DNA from: CAWGGS01 sp046704745
GTDB taxonomy: Bacteria; Desulfobacterota; Desulfobulbia; Desulfobulbales; Desulfocapsaceae
Length of the DNA stretch: 64,000 bases
Reading direction: 5' to 3'
Assembly (NCBI GenBank): GCA_046704745.1
Contig: JBJKRL010000101.1
Coordinates: 18,889 to 82,888 of the forward strand
Made by a program: the position numbers and the translations under genes. Of this stretch, positions 17,575-24,094 are shown one piece after another; the first letter of the stretch is position 1; every line of letters begins with the position of its first letter. The notes under the pieces are model-generated. The model was given only the letters and a program-made list of their open reading frames with translations, had not been told where the DNA came from and ran no database searches.

Positions 17575-19161
17575 TTATTCCATGGACAGGAGATGCGAAC
17601 GCAGGTTTATCTTCTTGTTTTTCAATTCAAGTTTGTCCCTGATATTATGACGGTGAAACAGAACCGTATTTTTTGAGATCAGCAGAATTTCTGCGATCTC
17701 CTTATTGGTTTTTCCCTCTTTGACCAGACTGGCCACCCGAATTTCAACCGGTGTCAGTTTCGCAAGACCCGAGGTCAGCTTGTCGATAAACGGAGAGATG
17801 ATGTTATTCAGATTTGTCTCAATGATCCGGATAAGCGTTCGCTGGGTTGTGTCCAGACGTCCATTAATGACCCTTTGTAGATAAGGACTGACCAGTTCCT
17901 GCACATTGCTCAGCACTATGTCACCCAGCTCTTTTTTGTCGTCTTCCCGCTGCTTGAGCAGTACTCTGAGAGCGGTATTCACCTCCGCAAGATGATGGGA
18001 CTGTGACTGCAGTTCCTTTTCCCGTTTCTTGAGCGCCTTTTCCGCCCGTTTTCTCTCTTCGATTTCCTGCCCCAGTTTAAGATTGGTCCGAGCCAGTTCG
18101 GTGGTCCGCTCCGTTACCAGTTCTTCGAGGTGACCGCGATATCTGTCCAACTCCTCTTCTGCGCGTTTCTGGGCACTGATATCCCTCAGTGTTACAATGT
18201 TTCCCAGTGGCCGACCGTCGCGGTCCTGGTACAAGGTCGAGCTAAGCTGGACATCAAGGATTTTTCCTTCTCGCGTCAGGCGCCGTGTCTCAAAAAGGTT
18301 GATTTTCTGGCCACTTTGCATTCGCTGAATAGCAGCTTTGGTCTCAGGCCAACTTTCCGGAGGAACAAAGTCTATCTGTTTACCGAGAAGCTCGTCGCGT
18401 GAGAGATGAAAGGTCTGTTCAAAAGCGGGATTCACATAGGTGGCGACTCCCTGCATGTCATAGACGACAATCGGGTCGGGAGAGGACTCAAGAAAGGTCC
18501 GATAGCGCCTCTCGCTTTCTCTTAAGATCTCCTCCGTTTTCTTCCGCTCTGCGAGCTCGTGCCGGACATTGGCATAGAGGCGTGCCTTTTCCAGGGCAAT
18601 GAGCGCCAGGGCTGCAAACCTCTCAAGAGTGGTAATGTCTTCTTTATTGAACTGTCTTTCCTCTTCCATGCGCGCTAGACCAATGACCCCCAAAACCCTG
18701 TCATCATATTTCAAAGGGATACCTACCAGGGACCGAAGTCCGTCGAGTACTTTGTCCGGGATTCGGTCAGGCCACGACTGATAATCCTCCACCAGAACCG
18801 GTGCCTCGGTCTTCCACACGCATCCTCCCAGTCCTAGGCCTGGTTTTACCCGACGTCCCAATTGACCCTTGAAAAATCCCATTCCGACCTGCATCTGCAT
18901 CTGCCCAGGCGATTCTCCCGGTTCCAGAAGATAGATGAAGCCGTGCGCCGTTCCGCTCAGCGAGGCGGCGCGTTCAAGAATGCTTTCCAGGAGTTCCTCC
19001 TTATCGAGCTTGTCGATTAAGGTTAGAGATGTCTCGTGCAGGGTTCTCAGGTAGCTGTTTTGACGGTGAAAGGCCTCTTCTGCATTTTTCAGGCGCCGCA
19101 ATTCATGTTTTAAAACTGCAATCTGCCGTGAAAGCATTGCATATGTGGGTTTGGCACTCAT
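17575..19161 (-). CDS. GAF-PAS sensor with C-terminal LuxR-type HTH
   Basis: A 528-residue cytoplasmic regulator. After a short coiled start, residues about 40-200 are a GAF domain (LLESILERAASLSGTAHGF onward), about 225-340 a PAS domain with RYRTFLESSPDPIVVYD and a PAC tail, about 340-420 a coiled coil, and the last 60 residues a LuxR/GerE helix-turn-helix (VEIRVASLVKEGKTNKEIA and ISKNTVLFHRHNIRDKL). No membrane segment, histidine kinase or receiver domain is present, so it probably senses a small ligand or redox state and binds DNA directly. I prefer the ATG at 19161 to an in-frame TTG six codons upstream. Targets are unknown; similar architectures are abundant in Desulfobacterota. Confidence 0.85.
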   Translation of the reverse strand: MSAKPTYAMLSRQIAVLKHELRRLKNAEEAFHRQNSYLRTLHETSLTLIDKLDKEELLESILERAASLSGTAHGFIYLLEPGESPGQMQMQVGMGFFKGQLGRRVKPGLGLGGCVWKTEAPVLVEDYQSWPDRIPDKVLDGLRSLVGIPLKYDDRVLGVIGLARMEEERQFNKEDITTLERFAALALIALEKARLYANVRHELAERKKTEEILRESERRYRTFLESSPDPIVVYDMQGVATYVNPAFEQTFHLSRDELLGKQIDFVPPESWPETKAAIQRMQSGQKINLFETRRLTREGKILDVQLSSTLYQDRDGRPLGNIVTLRDISAQKRAEEELDRYRGHLEELVTERTTELARTNLKLGQEIEERKRAEKALKKREKELQSQSHHLAEVNTALRVLLKQREDDKKELGDIVLSNVQELVSPYLQRVINGRLDTTQRTLIRIIETNLNNIISPFIDKLTSGLAKLTPVEIRVASLVKEGKTNKEIAEILLISKNTVLFHRHNIRDKLELKNKKINLRSHLLSME

Positions 19162-19179
19162 AGTTCGGTTCTCGCTCAA

Positions 19180-19787
19180 AACACGGAATAATGAAGCACT
19201 GGTTCATTTAATATCAAACAGTACAGGGCCACTTTCGTTTTATGGTAGCATATCTAGTTGGCTATTGCATTTTCGTTCAGCCCGGATTTTTGGCACGTTG
19301 ATACGGCTATAGATAAGTGAATGAAGCGAAACTTCGGATTCGGCCGGATCAGCTCATACCCCATAGCCGCCTTCGGTGAAGGAGATGTTGATTTCTGCTG
19401 GAAATAAGAAATAGAACAAAGAAAAAATAGCTCTTCCGGATTACGCATACTTTTTGGGTAATGCAGAAAACAACAACCCGGCGGAGATCCTCCCTTCCGG
19501 CCGCTCCTCTATGGCCTCAGGTGATTTACCGACGGGCCTCCGTGATGCGCCCTTCATCGATAATAGCCAACTCCCGGGTTGTAGAAAAGTACGCATAAAC
19601 CACATTCTGGTATGAAACCGCTGCAGGGAGAGGATTATGGGTTGAGTCTTTTTTAACTGACAGGAAAAGATGGATGAGTTTGATATTGGGACAATATTCA
19701 GAAAAATTCCAGGAGAAATTCTCTGCTGTCGGCACAGGGACGAACCTTGATTCGCCAAATGTTCAATCCCTGAGCCGAAAAGTAGAG
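19180..19787. other. 600-base gap with only weak reading frames
   Basis: A 69-codon minus-strand frame with GTG start (19526-19735) has protein-like composition (ends in a run with VVYAYFSTTRELAIIDEG) but no recognised family, no ribosome site and an in-frame stop nine codons upstream, so it may be a gene remnant. Another minus-strand frame at 19441-19758 overlaps it. Nothing else is supported. Confidence 0.3.
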
Positions 19788-20336
19788 CTATTTCTGGGGG
19801 AACGAGTCGGTGAAAAGCTTTTCTATGGCTTCGCGTCCGGCATCGCTTAAGTACCTGGTGCCGGAGCCGACAAAGGTCTCATATTCGATCTTGGGAGAGT
19901 CTTCCTGCCAACCGCCTTTCCACGTATACCATTTTTTTGTCGGTTGGTCGAAGACATGCAGGGGACGGTTGAACATCTTGGCCAATTCGACCGCCCAGCC
20001 GGTACCGCCCTTCACAGAACCGTCGCTTAAGATGGAGCCGACGACAAAGACCTGGTGGCCGCTGTTGACCATATGAAAAATGGTCTGCAGAACTTTTCTG
20101 ATCTTCTCTGTTTCGTAATAGGTCCGGTTCATCATCCTGGAGGCCAGCTCCATACTGATATCGCCGCGTTCGAGTTCTTCCTGACTCAGGATCACGGCAT
20201 TTGTATCCCGACAGAGTCTATGTCCTTCAAAGGAGTAGATCACTTCTTTTATATTCATCTTTTCCGCGGTTTCTCCAAAGGTCGCTTCGGCTCCCTTTAA
20301 GCCGCCGCTGAAGAGTGTGCATTTCGAACTATCCAT
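19788..20336 (-). CDS. SLOG-like nucleotide-binding Rossmann protein, function unknown
   Basis: A 182-residue soluble protein. LFSGGLKGAEATFGE at the N-terminus, VFVVGSIL in the middle, the GGTGWAVELAK motif and a closing FVGSGTRYLSDAGREAI stretch resemble the SLOG superfamily (related to DprA/LOG), whose members bind nucleotides or NAD-derived ligands. Some SLOG proteins act in nucleotide-signalling or conflict systems, others in plain metabolism; nothing here decides. AAGGAGACC precedes the ATG. It is a lone gene diverging from the MarR gene 301 bases away, so the two could share a control region. Confidence 0.55.
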   Translation of the reverse strand: MDSSKCTLFSGGLKGAEATFGETAEKMNIKEVIYSFEGHRLCRDTNAVILSQEELERGDISMELASRMMNRTYYETEKIRKVLQTIFHMVNSGHQVFVVGSILSDGSVKGGTGWAVELAKMFNRPLHVFDQPTKKWYTWKGGWQEDSPKIEYETFVGSGTRYLSDAGREAIEKLFTDSFPQK

Positions 20337-20567
20337 TAGGTCTCCTTATCGTTCACATGGTTGAATGGGTGAGAATTTCATGCAATTGTATCATAGCCTT
20401 TTACAAAGGCAATGTGATAGTGCATTTTTTATCGTCAACTGATAAGCACACTTCGACCCCCTGACAATACTGAGTTTTTGTCGGCTTCGTAAAAAGTCAT
20501 CGAAGTTGCCAAGATGGACTCTGGAAAAAGCTCGATATACTAGGAATAGTATCTTAAATCGATACCC

Positions 20568-20606
20568 TTGACATTGGAAAAACCTTGTATTATTTGTATG
20601 TACAAA
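20568..20606 (+). promoter_or_regulatory. promoter and operator-like palindrome before the MarR gene
   Basis: TTGACA (20568-20573) is followed after 17 bases by TATTTG (20591-20596), a plausible sigma70 promoter. Overlapping and just downstream of this -10 lies TTTGTATGTACAAA (20593-20606), an inverted repeat with a two-base spacer of the size MarR dimers bind. Autorepression by the encoded MarR protein is the natural inference. Confidence 0.5.
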
Positions 20607-20613
20607 CAAAAAT

Positions 20614-20640
20614 GTTTGGACTTATGGGTTTGGACTTATG
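20614..20640 (+). repeat. 13-base direct repeat over the MarR start codon
   Basis: GTTTGGACTTATG occurs at 20614-20626 and again at 20628-20640, one base apart; the second copy ends in the start ATG. Because the spacing is 14 bases, the ATG of the first copy is out of frame with the gene. It may be a recent slippage duplication of the leader. Confidence 0.75.
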
Positions 20641-21072
20641 AATTGCAAGAAAACGAATCCGCTTGAATGCTGTCTTTTTTTTACCGCCAATTCATTGGCG
20701 CGGGTGATTACCAAAATGGGGGAAGAAGAATTTGCCGGTGTGGGCATGACACCCTCATATGCCTTTCTGCTGACGCTGGCAGTTGATTCTCCGGGGATTT
20801 CCCAGAAAGAGCTGGCTGAAGCATTAAACATGGCGCCGTCGACCGTGTCCAGGTTCGTTGATGCGCTGACCAAGCGTGGATTGATCAGAAAAGAAGGGCA
20901 GGGGCGCAATACCTTTATTTATCCCACAGAAAAAGGAGAGGCGTTGCAGCCGCAAATAAGCACTGCCTGGGAAAGCTTGTACAAACGCTACAGCAAGATA
21001 TTAGGACAAGATAATGGGGATAAGCTGACCCTGCTTACTGCCGAAGCCTCCCATAAACTGCTGCATGAGTAA
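20638..21072 (+). CDS. MarR-family transcriptional regulator
   Basis: A 144-residue winged-helix protein. LTLAVDSPGISQKELAEAL and MAPSTVSRFVDALTKRGLI form the helix-turn-helix, followed by the wing (GQGRNTFIYPTEKGEAL) and a C-terminal dimer helix. MarR proteins repress nearby genes and release DNA on binding phenolic ligands, oxidants or metals. Downstream on the same strand lie a flavin-reductase-like gene and an SDR gene, then the encapsulin pair, so these are candidate targets. A Cys-containing N-terminus (NCKKTNPLECC) could allow redox sensing, but this is speculation. The ribosome site before the ATG is poor. Confidence 0.87.
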   Translation: MNCKKTNPLECCLFFTANSLARVITKMGEEEFAGVGMTPSYAFLLTLAVDSPGISQKELAEALNMAPSTVSRFVDALTKRGLIRKEGQGRNTFIYPTEKGEALQPQISTAWESLYKRYSKILGQDNGDKLTLLTAEASHKLLHE

Positions 21073-21236
21073 CAGGGTATATTCTATTCTCTGAGAATTG
21101 TATGCACAACTAACAACTAAAGTTTTTGACGGAAACCCTAAAAGACAGGTTTTACAACAACGGATATATTTTTATCGACAAACAAATGCATGCACAAATG
21201 ACCAATTTGGGTTTTTAAAATCTGCTAAAAAATCAA

Positions 21237-21499
21237 GTTCATCCGGTTTAAGCGTACCCATCTGGACTGCGGGAAGCGAAGTTTATCGCTTCCGGACGCA
21301 TGGCGGAGGCTCGTCTGGGAACCACATGAGGCCCGGAGGGTTGCGGACAGGACGTCCGCAACTGACAGTCAGGCCATGGATGGCCTGTCTGTCAGCCGTG
21401 GTGTACAGGCGATAAGGCCGCAGAGCAGCGGCAGGGAGCGATGAACTTCGCCGGCTAGTTACTTTCAGCTTTTCAAAAGTGCGCTTGAGTCGGATGAAC
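21237..21499 (-). mobile_element. family 2 MITE-like element, full-length copy
   Basis: About 263 bases with inverted ends: GTTCATCCGGTTTAAGCG at the left and the complement of GTTCATCCGACTCAAGCG at the right. The arms stay complementary further in (GCGAAGTTTATCGC against the GCGATGAACTTCGC side), and the centre holds smaller hairpins (TTGCGGACAGGACGTCCGCAA and a GGCCATGGATGGCC-type palindrome). The whole unit could fold into one long cruciform. Homologous stretches lie at 2439-2558 and 51357-51452. It sits between the MarR gene and the flavin-reductase-like gene. Confidence 0.72.
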
Positions 21500-21521
21500 C
21501 AAAAATTATTTAGGAGGCAAA

Positions 21522-21995
21522 ATGAGCGCAGTTATCTTCGATTCCAGGCTTTTCGCCTTGCCGACAACGCAACTGATTCTCGGCGCTCATTTTCAGAGTA
21601 GACCGACATTCATGGCCTTGGCCTGGGCTACCAGGGTGAATTTCCAGCCGCCGCTGATTGCAATAGCCGTTAATCAAACCCATGCAAGCCATGAAGCGAT
21701 CATATGTGAAAAACAGTTCAGTCTTGCTGTTCCGTCCACCGCAATGGTTGCCGTAACAGACTATGTTGGCCTGGTTTCAGCTAGAAAAACGGATAAATCG
21801 AGATTGTTCGATTTGTTCTACGGTAGACTCGAACAGGCTCCGATGATTAGAGAATGCCCCCTGAATCTGTCCCTTACTCTCCATACAACTGCTGAACTTC
21901 CCACCAACAGTGTCTTTATCGGCGAGATTGTCGAGGCCTTCTGTCGGCAATTCGGACAAGATGCCACAATTATCAAACTATTTCAATGGAGGTAG
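21522..21995 (+). CDS. flavin-reductase-like FMN-binding protein, short C-terminus
   Basis: The 157-residue protein resembles the flavin-reductase-like split-barrel family (FMALAWATRVNFQPPLIAIAV, HASHEAIICEKQFSLAVPS, NSVFIGEIVEAF). These proteins bind FMN and act as flavin reductases, monooxygenase partners or FMN oxidoreductases. Relatives usually continue some 30-40 residues past the GEIVEA stretch; here the protein stops after about 22 residues, so the C-terminal tail is missing or replaced. AGGAGG precedes the ATG. It is followed by the SDR gene after three bases, so both are one transcript. Confidence 0.72.
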   Translation: MSAVIFDSRLFALPTTQLILGAHFQSRPTFMALAWATRVNFQPPLIAIAVNQTHASHEAIICEKQFSLAVPSTAMVAVTDYVGLVSARKTDKSRLFDLFYGRLEQAPMIRECPLNLSLTLHTTAELPTNSVFIGEIVEAFCRQFGQDATIIKLFQWR

Positions 21996-21998
21996 CAT

Positions 21999-22601
21999 AT
22001 GAAGATCGTAGTTATCGGTGCCACAGGCACCATCGGCAAGGAGGTCGTCAGGGCGTTGGAGAATGAGCACGACGTTATCAGGGTCGGAAATTCAAAAGGT
22101 GATCTGGTAGTTGATATGACATCCACCGACTCCATTGCATCTCTTTTTACCAGAACCGGCAACTTTGACGCACTTATCTGCGCTGCGGGGTCTGCAAGGT
22201 TCTTGAGCCTGGATGAATTCACTTCTGAAGATTATTTTTTCGGTCTTAAAAACAAGCTCATGGGGCAGGTTGCACTGTTTCTTGCGGCCAGAAAACACCT
22301 CAATGACGGAGGTGCCGTTACACTTACCAGTGGAATTCTCAGCCAGGAACCGATGCCGAAATCATCCTCGATAAGTATGATCAACGCCGGCCTTGAGGGT
22401 TTTGTCCGAGCGGCCCAACTCGAGATGACGCGAGGCACCCGCATAAATTGTGTGAGTCCTGCCTGGGTTAAAGAAACCATGGAGGCCATGGGTATGGACA
22501 GTAGTCCTGGAATCCCGGCGCAAGAGACCGCCAAAGTCTATATCGAGAGCTTGAAAGATACCCATCGAGGAGAGATTCTCGATGTGCGCAGGTATCTCTG
22601 A
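21999..22601 (+). CDS. short-chain dehydrogenase-like protein with altered active site
   Basis: A compact 200-residue SDR: the nucleotide loop GATGTIGKEV, the CAAGSARF motif in place of NNAG, and the catalytic Ser region LTSGILS. The usual Tyr-x-x-x-Lys is replaced: the region reads SISMINAGLEGFVRAA, with no Tyr and Asn in place of Lys. Such YxxxK-less short SDRs form a known subgroup; they may bind NAD(P) without classical catalysis or use a different mechanism. It starts three bases after the flavin-reductase-like stop. Substrate unknown. Confidence 0.78.
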   Translation: MKIVVIGATGTIGKEVVRALENEHDVIRVGNSKGDLVVDMTSTDSIASLFTRTGNFDALICAAGSARFLSLDEFTSEDYFFGLKNKLMGQVALFLAARKHLNDGGAVTLTSGILSQEPMPKSSSISMINAGLEGFVRAAQLEMTRGTRINCVSPAWVKETMEAMGMDSSPGIPAQETAKVYIESLKDTHRGEILDVRRYL

Positions 22602-22650
22602 TTAGACTTTTAACTGGCGTTTCATCCTTGTATCGTTATAATTTTACCAG

Positions 22651-22682
22651 GGCGGTGATGTATTGCCGCCGCGTCCTTTTTT
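22651..22682 (+). terminator. possible terminator between the SDR and cargo-ferritin genes
   Basis: GGCGG (22651) and CCGCC (ends 22670) form a short G+C stem with a 10-base loop, followed a few bases later by a TTTTTT run. A TATAAT string (22637-22642) just upstream could be a -10 box for the encapsulin pair, but no good -35 accompanies it. If the terminator is real, cargo and shell are at least partly separated from the MarR-SDR transcript. Confidence 0.4.
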
Positions 22683-22721
22683 CTTGTGCTTCCAGTCAAA
22701 CATATTCCCAAGGAGGAGAAA

Positions 22722-23099
22722 ATGCCTGAATTTGGTAATCCTTTCAGTGTGTTGAAACATGATCGACAGCTAACCCATGAAGAATTGGTGCGCGCCGTCA
22801 GGTTTATGGTTGCCGCCGAATATGAAGCCATCCAGCTTTATCAGCAATTAGCTGAATCAACCGACAATCTTTTAGCTCAGAAGGTCTTGCTTGATATTGC
22901 CGATGAGGAAAAGGTGCATGCCGGCGAGTTTCTGCGCCTGCTCAAGGAACTCGATCCCAACGAAGAGGGGTTTTATCAACAGGGAGCACAGGAGGTTGAA
23001 GTGGAATTCCTGGGCGCCAGGCCTGCCGCAGCAGAGATGCCTGCTTCCCCGTCAACCGGATCTCAGAGCGGCTTGGGGATCGGCAGTTTGAAAAAATAG
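22722..23099 (+). CDS. encapsulated ferritin-like cargo protein
   Basis: A 125-residue two-helix ferritin-like protein. Helix 1 carries acidic residues in AAEYEAIQLY (about 32-40) and helix 2 the EEKVHAGE motif (Glu62/63, His66), the iron ligands of EncFtn-type proteins, which form ferroxidase sites at a dimer interface. After a Pro/Ala/Ser-rich linker the chain ends in GLGIGSLKK, the encapsulin targeting peptide. It would oxidise Fe(II) inside the shell for storage or detoxification. An in-frame ATG lies 12 codons upstream, but AAGGAGGAG directly precedes this start. The shell gene follows after 23 bases. Confidence 0.92.
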   Translation: MPEFGNPFSVLKHDRQLTHEELVRAVRFMVAAEYEAIQLYQQLAESTDNLLAQKVLLDIADEEKVHAGEFLRLLKELDPNEEGFYQQGAQEVEVEFLGARPAAAEMPASPSTGSQSGLGIGSLKK

Positions 23100-23122
23100 C
23101 TCATTTTACAGGAGAATGACTT

Positions 23123-23923
23123 ATGGATATATTACGTAGAGAACTTGCCCCCATCAGCCCACAGGGATGGAACGAAATTGATTCAATGGCCAAGGAGACC
23201 CTGATTGCCAATCTCTCGGGTCGTAAATTCGTCGATCTTGACGGTCCTCATGGAATCGACCACACCTGTATCAATCTCGGGCGGTTGTCGGTTCCGAAAA
23301 AACAGGAAAGTGGAAATGTCGGATACGGCATCTATCAGGTGCAGCCTCTTCTCGAGGCCAGGGTGAATTTCAGTCTTGAAACCTGGGAGCTGGACAATGT
23401 GGAGCGGGGCGCCAGGGATATTCGTCTTGATTCTCTTGTTACGGCCTGTCGGGAAATTGCCATGTTTGAGGAAAAGGCTATTTACAATGGATTCAAACCA
23501 GGCGCAATAACCGGATTACTGGACACGGTAAAAGGAAGAGAACTCTCAATGAAGCTCGATATGGACTCCATTGTCGATGCCGTTTCCGAAGGCCAGACCA
23601 GGCTGCTGGAGGAGGGAGTCGATGGTCCGACCAACCTGGTGGTCAATCCCAAGATATGGAAATTTCTGGCCAGGACGACCCCGGGCGGTACTTTGCGTTC
23701 CATACTTGAGAACCAGATCGGTGGAAATGTAATCTACGCTACTCTGGCCGAGGATGCCCTGTTGATTGCCGCTCGAGGCGGTGACTTTGAACTGACTGTC
23801 GGACAGGATCTGGCCGTTGGTTACCACAACCATTCCACAACCGGGATCAACCTGTTCGTTACGGAATCGTTTACCTTCAGGGTGGTCACCCCTGAGGCGC
23901 TTGTCGGTCTTAAATTAAAATAG
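23123..23923 (+). CDS. encapsulin shell protein (HK97 fold)
   Basis: A 266-residue family 1 encapsulin (linocin M18-like). Typical blocks are the opening MDILRRELAPISPQGWNEID, RKFVDLDGPHG, and FEEKAIYNGFKPGAITGLL, with the family end TFRVVTPEAL. Such proteins assemble into 24 or 32 nm icosahedra that capture cargo through its C-terminal peptide. Its length is that of T=1 shells such as that of Thermotoga/Brevibacterium types. AGGAG precedes the ATG. It lies directly after the matching cargo gene, so they form a minimal nanocompartment operon. Confidence 0.95.
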   Translation: MDILRRELAPISPQGWNEIDSMAKETLIANLSGRKFVDLDGPHGIDHTCINLGRLSVPKKQESGNVGYGIYQVQPLLEARVNFSLETWELDNVERGARDIRLDSLVTACREIAMFEEKAIYNGFKPGAITGLLDTVKGRELSMKLDMDSIVDAVSEGQTRLLEEGVDGPTNLVVNPKIWKFLARTTPGGTLRSILENQIGGNVIYATLAEDALLIAARGGDFELTVGQDLAVGYHNHSTTGINLFVTESFTFRVVTPEALVGLKLK

Positions 23924-23955
23924 TCTTGATTTTTCATGATGCCGACAACCATTAC

Positions 23956-23993
23956 AAGCCGGGGAAGGGGGTGGAGTATTCTCTTCCCGGTTT
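23956..23993 (+). terminator. probable terminator hairpin after the encapsulin gene
   Basis: AAGCCGGGGAAG and CTTCCCGGTTT form a G+C-rich stem with one bulge and a 15-base loop, 32 bases after the encapsulin stop. The following bases are only moderately T-rich, so termination strength is uncertain. Confidence 0.45.
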
Positions 23994-24094
23994 GACTTTC
24001 CCTCCCGGGAGAACAACCTTGTAAGACAAAGCTTCCTCTATGCACTCCTCTAGGGAGGTGCAATGCGAGGCCTATGTTTTAAAGGAGGTTTGTC

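Noticed and set aside
19441..19758. 105-codon minus-strand frame in the gap before the SLOG-like gene
   Set aside because: It starts at TTG, overlaps a second equally weak frame, and shows no family or codon pattern.
23123..23923. HK97-fold protein as a phage capsid
   Set aside because: No other phage gene is nearby, the protein matches encapsulin from end to end, and the adjacent cargo carries the matching targeting peptide.
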